DNA from: Betaproteobacteria bacterium
GTDB taxonomy: Bacteria > Pseudomonadota > Gammaproteobacteria > Burkholderiales > Burkholderiaceae_E
Reading direction: 5' to 3'
NCBI GenBank assembly: GCA_016868095.1
Contig: VGHV01000004.1
Span: 1 to 26,363 of the forward strand
Length of the DNA stretch: 26,363 bases
In this document: positions 7,948-16,216 of the stretch, piece by piece
Numbering within the stretch: the first letter of the stretch is position 1
Layout of the letters: every line of letters starts with the position of its first letter
Program-made: the position numbers and the translations under genes
Notes under the pieces: generated by a model
The model's input: only the letters and a program-made list of their open reading frames with translations
Told to the model about the DNA's origin: nothing
Databases searched by the model: none

Positions 7948-9236
7948 GGCTTGTAGCGATCGCTAATGTCAAGGCGCAAGGCGACCTCATCTTGCGTCCC
8001 CTCGAGTGTGAGCGACTTGGCTTGAGCGATCGGATCACCGGCTTGTCGCCCTGCAAGCCCCGATTGAGAGATATGCGCCTCAACCAAAAGCTCACCCCGA
8101 AGCGGTCTCGACGCGTCGAGTTGTTGTGCTTTTGACAACGTGATCGCTATGGTTTTGGATCCAGCAGCGTCTTTAACTTTTACCTCAGGCTTTGCTGTTG
8201 CTCCGCCCCCACCGATCGCGCTGCCTTGCTCGATGAACCGGATGTCAGCCATGTTTGCCCGCCATACGGCAATCGGCATACGAGGGCCCTGCGCTGCACG
8301 CGCGCTCACGTATAAGACTGCTTTGGGGGAGAGGTCCGTAAGCATCGCAGACGTAATCGACAGCGTGACCCGTATGCTTGCTGCCTCGCCGTCGCGCGGC
8401 AGGCTTTCGATCAAACCTCTGAGTTGATCGGCTTGGGCCGATTCCTTTGGAAGGGCTGCCAGGAGTTGCTCGAGTAAGCCTCGGGCCTGGGCTTTCTCGC
8501 CGGCTTGAAAGTGGGCGGCAGCCATCAGTGAAACGACCTTAGAGTCGTTAGGCTCCAAGCTCATCGCCCGCTTGAGGATGTCGTAGGGCTCACCTTCAAA
8601 ACGCTTGCCTCGCCCTAAGGCGATGGTCTCAGCAAACTCTGCAAGACTACGACCGTCCTGATCAGCGCCACGCTTGAGAGCCTCAGTAAAACTCTGTGTC
8701 GATTCACTGTAATTGCCCGCAGCCTTTTGCAAGAGTGCAAGACTGAGCCATGTGTTGATGTCGTCTGGCTTTGCTTGAAGGTCCCGCTGCCACTGCGCAA
8801 CCTGGGCGCGATAGGCGCTGTCGTCTTTGGCAATTTCCTCAAGCGAACGCATGCCAGCAGGGCTTTGCATCGCCGAGCCTGCACCGGGAAGCGCTAGTTC
8901 AGGGCTTCCCTTGATGAAGTAAATAGAAAGCCCCATCACGGGCAGGCTGAGTGCGAGAAAGGCAGCAAGCCAGGGTCGCCGCGGCGACTGTACGGTCGAA
9001 GACTCCAGACGATCTGCGAGTTCTTGCGTGAGTGCTTCCTCGGCGCTTTGCGCTTCGTTCGCTTGAATCAAGCCCGCTTGCAGATCGCGTTGAATCTGCC
9101 GACGGCGCTCTTTAAAGACTGCAGCGATCGCCTCGTCGCTAGGCCCCTGATCAACCGGTATCTTTTTCCGCAGTAAAGGCCAAATCAGCACAAGCGCCGT
9201 GCACAGCACAAGCGTCAGCCCAATCAATAAAAACAT
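7944..9236 (-). CDS. ccmI: Cytochrome c maturation protein CcmI
   Basis: CcmI is a membrane-bound apocytochrome chaperone that binds the C-terminal helix of apocytochrome c and delivers it to CcmFH. The 430-aa protein has the usual plan: a first helix at about 2-19 (MFLLIGLTLVLCTALVLIW), a cytoplasmic loop with ERRRQIQRDLQAG, a second helix starting near residue 88 (WLAAFLALSLPVMGLSIYF), TPR repeats over roughly 135-275, and a beta-rich periplasmic C-terminal domain. It is the first ccm gene of this cluster, whereas ccmI usually sits at the end, next to or fused with ccmH. It starts six bases after the argE stop with no clear ribosome binding site. Confidence 0.92.
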   Translation of the reverse strand: MFLLIGLTLVLCTALVLIWPLLRKKIPVDQGPSDEAIAAVFKERRRQIQRDLQAGLIQANEAQSAEEALTQELADRLESSTVQSPRRPWLAAFLALSLPVMGLSIYFIKGSPELALPGAGSAMQSPAGMRSLEEIAKDDSAYRAQVAQWQRDLQAKPDDINTWLSLALLQKAAGNYSESTQSFTEALKRGADQDGRSLAEFAETIALGRGKRFEGEPYDILKRAMSLEPNDSKVVSLMAAAHFQAGEKAQARGLLEQLLAALPKESAQADQLRGLIESLPRDGEAASIRVTLSITSAMLTDLSPKAVLYVSARAAQGPRMPIAVWRANMADIRFIEQGSAIGGGGATAKPEVKVKDAAGSKTIAITLSKAQQLDASRPLRGELLVEAHISQSGLAGRQAGDPIAQAKSLTLEGTQDEVALRLDISDRYKP

Positions 9237-9242
9237 AAGGGT

Positions 9243-10430
9243 CTAGAAAAAACAATAAGGATCGCGTTCGAGCTGCACCTTTAACTGCTCGAGATAATCA
9301 AGGCACAGCTTGAGTTGCTTGATCTCAACAAACTCGTCTGCCTGGTGGGCAACGCTGATTTGCCCTGGTCCGCAGATGATCGTAGGAATACCGGCGTTTT
9401 GCAAAATCCCGCCCTCGGTGCCAAAGCTGACACGGCCCGGGCTATGACAGGCGCATAAAGGCATCATCGCCTTGGCGAGACGGGCGTTGCCTTGCTCATC
9501 GAGGCTCGGGCTGTCGGTGATCTCCTCAATGTCCACATCGCTGACCGCAGCGATCGAACGCATGGAGGGTAAGAGCGTTTGCTCGCACCATTGCTTAAGT
9601 TCAGCGATAAAGGGTGCCGCTGCACGACCTGGCAGTGCTCGAATTTCCAGCATGAATTCGCAGTCTTTAGCCGTGATGTTGTGCGCGGTTCCGCCAGCGA
9701 TCCGACCAACATGGATGCTTGAAAACGGAAAGTCGAATCCATCATGCCGCAGGTCTTGGCGCATCCGCTCCTGAAGCGCTTGAGAACGCACGATGATTTG
9801 AGCCGCTGCTTCAACAGCACTAACGCCTTCATCTCGAAGCGAAGAGTGCACCTCAAAGCCACGAACCTTAAATCGGTAGATGGCAGCTCCCTTGTTGGCA
9901 ACAACCACTTGCATGCTTGTGGGCTCACCGATCACACAGGCTCGCGGCGGGTGGCTGCCTTCGCGCAGTGCAGCAGCCAGTTGCTTCATGCCGCCCATAT
10001 TGGTCTCTTCGTTATACGAAAGCGCAAAATGGACTGGCGCCTTGAGCTGTGCTGAGGCAAAGCGTGGCGCTGCCTGAAGCATACAGGCAATAAAGCCTTT
10101 CATATCTGCCGAGCCACGCCCATAAAGACGATCATCAGCCTGATGAAGCTTAAAGGGGTCGCTTTGCCATTGTTGCCCTGCAACGGGCACGACATCGGAG
10201 TGGGCCGATAGCATCAAACCGCCTTGGTCTTGCGGGCCGATGCTTGCGAAAAGATTAGCTTTGTCTTCATCGGGTGCCTTTTGAACCATAACTCGAAACC
10301 CAATGGCCTCAAGCCGATTGGCAGCCCAATCGATAAGCGGCATATTGGATCGATGGCTTGTTGTGTCAAAGGCGACCAGCGTGGCCAAATCGTCGATGCA
10401 GTCTTGAAGATTCATTGCTTGCTCACTCAT
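9243..10430 (-). CDS. argE: Acetylornithine deacetylase (M20 family)
   Basis: This 395-aa M20 zinc amidohydrolase probably removes the acetyl group from N-acetylornithine in arginine synthesis. Metal and catalytic motifs are visible: SAHSDVVPV with His77 and Asp79, YGRGSADMKG with bridging Asp109, and the general-base pair in YNEETNMGG (Glu141-Glu142). GEPTS and a late GPGQISVAHQADEFV, whose His is the probable last zinc ligand, complete the pattern. The related succinyl-diaminopimelate desuccinylase (dapE) is less likely because YNEETNMGGMKQL and the C-terminal motif are of ArgE type. It lies nine bases after the UvrA-like gene and six before ccmI. No other arginine gene is in the window. 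Confidence 0.88.
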   Translation of the reverse strand: MSEQAMNLQDCIDDLATLVAFDTTSHRSNMPLIDWAANRLEAIGFRVMVQKAPDEDKANLFASIGPQDQGGLMLSAHSDVVPVAGQQWQSDPFKLHQADDRLYGRGSADMKGFIACMLQAAPRFASAQLKAPVHFALSYNEETNMGGMKQLAAALREGSHPPRACVIGEPTSMQVVVANKGAAIYRFKVRGFEVHSSLRDEGVSAVEAAAQIIVRSQALQERMRQDLRHDGFDFPFSSIHVGRIAGGTAHNITAKDCEFMLEIRALPGRAAAPFIAELKQWCEQTLLPSMRSIAAVSDVDIEEITDSPSLDEQGNARLAKAMMPLCACHSPGRVSFGTEGGILQNAGIPTIICGPGQISVAHQADEFVEIKQLKLCLDYLEQLKVQLERDPYCFF

Positions 10431-10439
10431 GATGAATGA

Positions 10440-10535
10440 TCATACGCGCTGTTGATCATTGACGCTGTTGATGCTTCCCGTTGTTGATCCTTGCCGCGGA
10501 TGATCGTCGACGTTGTTGATCAGGGACACGCGCTC
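10440..10535 (-). repeat. Iterated GTTGATC heptamer in the 3' end of the UvrA-like gene
   Basis: On the plus strand the heptamer gttgatc occurs at 10451-10457, 10483-10489 and 10515-10521, with a one-base variant gttgatg at 10467-10473. The spacing is 16, 16 and 32 bases, so all four fit a 16-base grid. The stretch encodes the last 30 or so residues of the protein, a polar tail with INNVDDH and INSVNDQQ echoes that goes beyond the conserved UvrA core. It may be a degenerate tandem repeat that extended the C terminus. Confidence 0.55.
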
Positions 10536-13500
10536 TTTTAGAAATGCCCCGAGCAAACGCCCAGTATGCCCGTTGTGCTTCGCCAGTTCTTCCGGAGGGG
10601 CTTGTATGGTGACTTCACCGCCACGATCACCACCTTCGGGCCCAAGATCGATGATCCAGTCGGCCTCAGCCCAAATGTCCATGTCGTGTTCCACGACAAC
10701 CAGGCTATGGCCGGCATCGACTAATCGGTGAAAGACACGAATCAATTTTTCAACGTCAGCCATGTGCAGGCCAACCGTCGGCTCATCCAGCACATAAAGG
10801 GTCTTTGGCCCCTCATTGCCCTTTGCCTTGGCCAGTTCGGTAACAAGTTTGATACGTTGTGCTTCGCCGCCCGATAGGCTCGGACTTGGCTGACCGAGGC
10901 TGAGGTAACCAAGGCCAACGTCTTGCAGCAGGCGGAGCGCACGATGAATTGATGGATGGGCTTCAAAGCGTTCAAGAGCGTCGTCGACCGAAGCAGCAAG
11001 CACATCACCGATCGAGAAGCCTTGCCAGCGCACTTCGAGGGTTGCGGGATTAAAACGTGCGCCTTTGCAGCCCTCGCACAACATCTTCACATTGGGCAGA
11101 AAGTTCATCTCGATGGTTTGCATGCCCTGACCTTCACAGAGCTTGCATCGGCCTGCGCCGGTGTTAAACGAAAAACGACTTGCATCCCAACCGCGGATTC
11201 GAGCTTCTTGGGTGTCTGCAAAGAGCTTTCTGATCGCATCCCAAAATCCCACGTATGTCGCAGGGCAAGATCGCGGCGTCTTGCCGATCGGTGTTTGATC
11301 GACTTCAAGAACTCGATCGATCGCCTCGATGCCTTTCAGCCTAAGGTGTCGGGCGTCCGAACTGGCATCGCCTTTGGCGCGTTGCTGCACATGTTGTTGT
11401 GCATGTTTTAAGAGTATGTCGCGAGCTAGAGTTGATTTTCCAGATCCCGAAACACCGGTAATCACTGTAAGTCTGCCCAATGGTATGCGGGCTTCGACGT
11501 TATGGAGATTGTGCAAACTTACTTTTGACATCTCAATACATGGATGCGTGGCGGGTATTGCTCGCCTTGGCTGCATGGGATGTAGAAGGGGTTGACGCAA
11601 AAATTTTGCCGTGAGGCTCGATTCATGTTTTAGCACTTCGTTTGGGCTGCCGCTTGCCATCAATTGGCCGCCCCATCGACCTGCTCCAGGACCTATATCG
11701 ATCAAATGGTCAGCACGACGAATCGTTTCTTCATCGTGTTCCACCACAAGCAAGGTGTTGCCGCGGTCGCGCAGGGCTTGCAAGGTATCGACAAGGATTT
11801 TGTTGTCGCGCGGATGGAGTCCTATCGTGGGCTCGTCGAGTACATAGCAAACACCTTGGAGATTCGAGCCAAGTTGTGCCGCCAGCCTGATGCGCTGCGC
11901 TTCGCCGCCTGATAAAGTAGGTGCTGACCGATTCAAGTGCAGGTACCCCAGGCCGACCCGTTCTAAAAACTCAAGTCTGGCATGAACTTCGGTCAAGACA
12001 TCGCTCGCGATGCTGCGCGCTCTTGCATCTAGCTCGAGTTGAGCAAACCAGCTGCGGGCAGCACTTACCGATAAGCTGCTTAATTGACCAAGGCTTCTGC
12101 CGCTCAGACGAACCGATCGAGCGATCGGATTGAGTCGTTCGCCTTCGCAGCTTAAGCATTGGCTTGGGTCTTCGAGTTGATCGATCAGCGATTCACTACG
12201 GCTGAGGGTTTCTTCGCTTTGTGCGCCAAACTGCTGTTGTTCGCCCAATTGTCTGCGAATGGCCTCGCTCAGGTGCAGACCAGTGCCTTGACATGCCTGG
12301 CAAGCACCGAGTTTTGAGTTGAAAGAGAAGAGCCTGGGATCGGGCTCAGGAAGACTCAGACCGCATTGTGCGCAAGCGCGACGGGTTGAAAACAATCGGC
12401 TTGATCGACTCGCAAAGGCCGCGTCGATATCACTGGCCGATTGATCCAAGAAATCAGGGCCTATGACGGCTTGTAAGTCCTCCAATACCAAAACCGTGCC
12501 CTTGCCAAGTTCTAGGCAGGTTTGCAGTGCATCTCGTAGGGCCTGTTCATTGTTGCTGTGGATTCGCAAGCTCGACACAGCCAGTTCAATGCTATGTTCT
12601 TGATATCGGTCTAATGTCGGGAACGGTTGTAATGGAACGATGTGGCCGTCCACCCTGAAATGGCTATAGCCTTTATCCAGCGCCCAACGGGCAAGATCTT
12701 TATAGAGGCCTTTGCGTGCGCTTACAAGTGGTGCAAAAAGACCAATCCACCGTCCTTTGTAGTCACGCATCAAACGTGCGGCCAATTGATCAAAAGTTTG
12801 CGGCTCGACAGCGATTTGACAGTCAGGGCAGTGCGCCGTTCCCAGGCGCATCCACATAAGGCGTAAAAAGTGGTACACCTCGGTCAGTGTGGCCACTGTG
12901 CTTTTTTGCCCGCCGCGGCTGCTGCGTTGTTCGATCGCAACGGTTGGTGGTATGCCGTAGAGGCCTTCGACATCGGGCTTGGACGCAGGCTGCACAAACT
13001 GCCGAGCATAGGCATTCAACGACTCCAAATAGCGGCGTTGACCTTCGCCAAAAATCACATCAAAAGCAAGGCTCGACTTGCCTGATCCCGAAGGACCGGT
13101 AATGACCGTCATTTGATTTCGTGGGATCTGAACATCTAACTGCTTTAAATTATGTTCGCGAGCATGGTGAACCACGATGGCATCGTTGGCCTGAGAGCGA
13201 ATGCTGCGCTCGGCCAAGTCGTCTGCCTGCGTTGGGCCATCGCTGTGTACAAAGGCTGGGGATGCAAGCGGTTGAGGTTCATGAAGTCTTCGGTAACTTG
13301 CCAGGGCCTGTCCCGTATGCGATTGCGGAAGCCTTTGCAGTTCTTCGGGGGTGGCACAGGCGACGATATGGCCGCCAGCATCCCCGGCCTCAGGTCCTAA
13401 ATCGATCACCCAATCGCTCGCTGCGATCACATCAAGATTGTGTTCGATCACTAATAGTGAATGCCCGGCATCAAGCAATTGCCTGAAGGCTTTGAGTAGC

Positions 13501-16145
13501 TTTCGGATATCGTCGAAATGAAGCCCTGTTGTGGGCTCGTCAAACAAAAACAAGCTGCCCGCGCGGCGGCCCGCTTGCAACATGCGACGTGGGCTGCGCG
13601 CATCGGCAGCAGCTTGTGCCAGAAAGCCGGCTAGTTTTAAGCGCTGTGCCTCGCCGCCTGAGAGGCTTGGAACCGGCTGGCCCAGTCGAAGGTACTCAAG
13701 TCCCACATCCACCAAGGGTTGCAAGCGCGTTCGAATCTCCGGGTCACGTTCGTAAAAAGCCAATGCCTCAGCAACCGTCATGTCGAGTACATCGGCCACA
13801 CTTTGCCCACGCTCTTTGACCTCGAGCACCTCGGCACGAAAGCGTCTGCCGTCGCAATCGGGGCAGCGTAAGTACACATCGGACAAGAACTGCATTTCGA
13901 TGTGTTCAAAGCCGCTTCCGGAGCATGTCGGACAGCGACCGTTGCCGCTATTAAAGCTAAAAGTGCCTGTGGTGTATGCGCGTTCACGCGAAAGCTGAAG
14001 CGCTGCGAAACGTTTGCGGACGCCATCAAATGCACCCACATAACTCACAGGGTTGGAGCGCGCTGTCTTGCCAATCGGGGACTGATCGACGTGCACGACA
14101 TCGTCGATCCAGTCTTCGCCAAGCACGCGGTCATGATCGCCTGGGGCCTCGCTTGCCTTGCCTTTGGCTTTCAAGAGGGCAGGTAGTAAGACGCCTTGCA
14201 TCAGGGTCGATTTGCCCGAGCCCGACACACCGGTGAGACATACCAGTCGTTGCAAAGGCAGGTTGACTGATATGTTTTTAAGATTGTTCTCCCGCGCACC
14301 TTCGATGATGAGTTTGGGCGTCTTTTCGCTCACCTCACGCAGCGAGCCTGGTCCTTGGGCGAGTTGGCGACGGCCGAGCAGGTAGTCGGCAGTGAGGCTT
14401 GTTGACTGATGCAAGTCATCTGGCCTTCCCCAAAACAGTATCTCGCCACCACGCTCACCAGGTCCAGGCCCGATGTCGAGTAGGCGGTCAGCGGCCCACA
14501 TCACAGCTGGGTCGTGTTCAACAACCACTAAGGAGTTGCCAGCGTCGCGTAGCCTGTGCATCACCCCGATGATCCGATCCATGTCGCGCGGATGCAGACC
14601 GATTGAGGGTTCATCGAGCACAAAAAGCGTGTTGACGAGCGATGTGCCGAGCGCGGTGGTCAGATTGATCCGTTGCACTTCACCGCCCGACAAAGTTCGC
14701 GATTGCCGATCAAGCGTGAGATAACCCAGGCCAACGTCACACAAAAACCCAAGCCTTGTGCGAATTTCCAACAGCAATTGGGCGGCGGCTTCATCGCTTG
14801 GCAGCTGCTGCCTGAGGCTGTCAAACCAGGCGCGAAGCTGCGCGATGGGTTCGAGCATGACCTGATGCAAGCCTTTGCCAGCCACTTTCCAATAGCCTGC
14901 CTCGGCTTTAAGTCGGGTCCCTGAGCAGGCTGCGCATGGGGTGTAGGCCCTGTAGCGCGAGAGCAGCACTCTGACATGCATTTTGTAGGCTTTGCTCTCA
15001 AGCCACTCAAAAAAGCGCTTGGCACCATACCATTGGCGCTTCCAGTCGCCGCGCCATTGCGGATCACCGTCCAACACCCATAGCCTCGCCGACTCGCTCA
15101 AGTCGCGCCAGGGGCGGTGAATGTCAATGGCCTGAAGTGGTGCGAATTTCATGAGATCGCTCTGGCACTCCTTGAAGCTTTCGGTTTGCCAGGGCTTAAT
15201 AGCGCCTTGAGCAAGGGTCTTGCTCTCATCAGGGATGACCAGACCCCAGTCGATTCCGATGACGCGACCAAAGCCGCGGCAGGTCTCGCAGGCGCCGATT
15301 GGCGAATTAAACGAGAAATGGCTTGGCGTTACGGTGGCGAAACCATGATCACAAGTTGCGCATCGCTGCTTGCTGCTCCAGTGCCAGGTCTGTGATGCAT
15401 CCTCGCTCGTGAGCGCATGGACAATCAAACGTCCCTCAGGCCTGGCCAAACAGGCTTCAACAGCTTCACGGAGTCGACCGGCATCGACCTGAGAGGCCCG
15501 AAATCGGTCCTGGACTACGTCGACGAAGCGACGTCCTCGGGCATCGTAGGCTTCACCTTGGGTTCTTGTGTAGCCTTGCGCGAGAAGCATCGCTTCGACC
15601 TCTTGCTGACTGAAGGCTTCGGGAATGGCAATGGGAAAGCAAAGCAGCAAGCGAGGGTCCGCTGCGTCTTGGGCTTTGGCCACCAGTTCTTCGCAAACAC
15701 TTGCGGCATGGGCAGCCTTGACGGGACCGTGACCCTGTGGGCAATGCGCTTGCGCAAAGCGTGCCCACAAGAGCTTCAAATGATCATTGATCTCGGTCAT
15801 CGTCCCCACCGTCGATCGCGAGGTTCTGACTGGATTAGTTTGGTCAATCGCGATGGCCGGTGGCACGCCATCGATGCGGTCGACTTGGGGACGATCCATA
15901 CGATCGAGAAACTGCCGGGCGTAGGCTGAGAAGGTTTCGACGTAGCGGCGCTGGCCCTCTGCATACAAGGTGTCGAACACCAACGAGGATTTGCCCGAAC
16001 CCGATACCCCGGTCACCACAACGAGCTCACCAGTCGGTATGTCGAGATCAAGGTTCTTAAGGTTGTTCTGTCTTGCACCGCGTATACGGATGGGGGGATG
16101 TTTTGAAGGGTGCATGGCGGTTGGGCGCGCGAATTGGGCTAGCAT
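10440..16145 (-). CDS. Double-length UvrA-like excinuclease ABC subunit A (tandem fusion)
   Basis: This 1901-aa protein is two complete UvrA-type units joined end to end; ordinary UvrA is about 940 aa. UvrA is the damage-recognition ATPase of nucleotide excision repair. There are four Walker A motifs (46-53, 639-646, 1017-1024, 1564-1571), four LSGGE signatures (485, 828, 1411, 1757) and four Walker B motifs around DE at 511, 869, 1437 and 1787. Each unit has paired CxxC zinc-binding elements. In unit one these are at 262-265 with 286-289, 404-407, and 738-741 with 761-764. In unit two they are at 1106-1109, 1258-1261 with 1282-1285, 1330-1333, and 1667-1670 with 1690-1693. A linker at about 955-988 joins the units. 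There is no frameshift or stop. It is probably a paralogue of a normal uvrA elsewhere; I recall similar double proteins in Burkholderiales but cannot confirm it here. Function as an intramolecular dimer is inference. Confidence 0.93.
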   Translation of the reverse strand: MLAQFARPTAMHPSKHPPIRIRGARQNNLKNLDLDIPTGELVVVTGVSGSGKSSLVFDTLYAEGQRRYVETFSAYARQFLDRMDRPQVDRIDGVPPAIAIDQTNPVRTSRSTVGTMTEINDHLKLLWARFAQAHCPQGHGPVKAAHAASVCEELVAKAQDAADPRLLLCFPIAIPEAFSQQEVEAMLLAQGYTRTQGEAYDARGRRFVDVVQDRFRASQVDAGRLREAVEACLARPEGRLIVHALTSEDASQTWHWSSKQRCATCDHGFATVTPSHFSFNSPIGACETCRGFGRVIGIDWGLVIPDESKTLAQGAIKPWQTESFKECQSDLMKFAPLQAIDIHRPWRDLSESARLWVLDGDPQWRGDWKRQWYGAKRFFEWLESKAYKMHVRVLLSRYRAYTPCAACSGTRLKAEAGYWKVAGKGLHQVMLEPIAQLRAWFDSLRQQLPSDEAAAQLLLEIRTRLGFLCDVGLGYLTLDRQSRTLSGGEVQRINLTTALGTSLVNTLFVLDEPSIGLHPRDMDRIIGVMHRLRDAGNSLVVVEHDPAVMWAADRLLDIGPGPGERGGEILFWGRPDDLHQSTSLTADYLLGRRQLAQGPGSLREVSEKTPKLIIEGARENNLKNISVNLPLQRLVCLTGVSGSGKSTLMQGVLLPALLKAKGKASEAPGDHDRVLGEDWIDDVVHVDQSPIGKTARSNPVSYVGAFDGVRKRFAALQLSRERAYTTGTFSFNSGNGRCPTCSGSGFEHIEMQFLSDVYLRCPDCDGRRFRAEVLEVKERGQSVADVLDMTVAEALAFYERDPEIRTRLQPLVDVGLEYLRLGQPVPSLSGGEAQRLKLAGFLAQAAADARSPRRMLQAGRRAGSLFLFDEPTTGLHFDDIRKLLKAFRQLLDAGHSLLVIEHNLDVIAASDWVIDLGPEAGDAGGHIVACATPEELQRLPQSHTGQALASYRRLHEPQPLASPAFVHSDGPTQADDLAERSIRSQANDAIVVHHAREHNLKQLDVQIPRNQMTVITGPSGSGKSSLAFDVIFGEGQRRYLESLNAYARQFVQPASKPDVEGLYGIPPTVAIEQRSSRGGQKSTVATLTEVYHFLRLMWMRLGTAHCPDCQIAVEPQTFDQLAARLMRDYKGRWIGLFAPLVSARKGLYKDLARWALDKGYSHFRVDGHIVPLQPFPTLDRYQEHSIELAVSSLRIHSNNEQALRDALQTCLELGKGTVLVLEDLQAVIGPDFLDQSASDIDAAFASRSSRLFSTRRACAQCGLSLPEPDPRLFSFNSKLGACQACQGTGLHLSEAIRRQLGEQQQFGAQSEETLSRSESLIDQLEDPSQCLSCEGERLNPIARSVRLSGRSLGQLSSLSVSAARSWFAQLELDARARSIASDVLTEVHARLEFLERVGLGYLHLNRSAPTLSGGEAQRIRLAAQLGSNLQGVCYVLDEPTIGLHPRDNKILVDTLQALRDRGNTLLVVEHDEETIRRADHLIDIGPGAGRWGGQLMASGSPNEVLKHESSLTAKFLRQPLLHPMQPRRAIPATHPCIEMSKVSLHNLHNVEARIPLGRLTVITGVSGSGKSTLARDILLKHAQQHVQQRAKGDASSDARHLRLKGIEAIDRVLEVDQTPIGKTPRSCPATYVGFWDAIRKLFADTQEARIRGWDASRFSFNTGAGRCKLCEGQGMQTIEMNFLPNVKMLCEGCKGARFNPATLEVRWQGFSIGDVLAASVDDALERFEAHPSIHRALRLLQDVGLGYLSLGQPSPSLSGGEAQRIKLVTELAKAKGNEGPKTLYVLDEPTVGLHMADVEKLIRVFHRLVDAGHSLVVVEHDMDIWAEADWIIDLGPEGGDRGGEVTIQAPPEELAKHNGHTGRLLGAFLKERVSLINNVDDHPRQGSTTGSINSVNDQQRV
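13182..13283 (-). other. Linker between the two UvrA units
   Basis: Residues 955-988 of the fused protein lie between the end of unit one (after SYRRLHEP) and the first beta strand of unit two (AIVVHHAREHNLKQLD). The stretch is low in hydrophobics and rich in Ser, Asp, Gln and Ala, as expected for a flexible tether of about 34 residues. It is in frame and its base composition matches its surroundings, so it looks like an old, settled fusion and not a recent read-through. Confidence 0.6.
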
Positions 16146-16216
16146 TGTCCCATCTTCGGTTTCAAATGCCTTGCATTTGAGCCTACCCGCCCTAAGCCCA
16201 TCGAAAGAGGTTTTTT
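16146..16216. promoter_or_regulatory. Divergent spacer between the UvrA-like gene and ridA, with palindrome
   Basis: This 71-base spacer must hold the start signals for both the minus-strand uvrA/argE/ccm block and the plus-strand ridA/recG group, unless transcripts enter from inside genes. It contains a perfect inverted repeat, TCAAATGC at 16162-16169 and GCATTTGA at 16173-16180, with a 3-base loop; its near edge is 16 bases from the UvrA-like start codon. It could be an operator or an RNA hairpin in the 5' leader. I see no convincing -35/-10 pair and no LexA-type CTG-N10-CAG box. The ribosome binding site of ridA (AAGAGG, 16204-16209) is clear. Confidence 0.45.

Noticed and set aside
15417..15929. 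Open frame of 170 codons on the plus strand opposite the UvrA-like gene
   Set aside because: No recognisable domain, no ribosome binding site and fully antisense to conserved UvrA sequence.
10440..16145. Two separate uvrA genes misread as one, or a pseudogene
   Set aside because: There is no stop, frameshift or plausible ribosome binding site with a start at the joint near 13182-13283, and all cassette motifs are intact.
16146..16216. LexA (SOS) box before the UvrA-like gene
   Set aside because: No CTG-N10-CAG-type element is present; the only palindrome has a 3-base centre and a different sequence.
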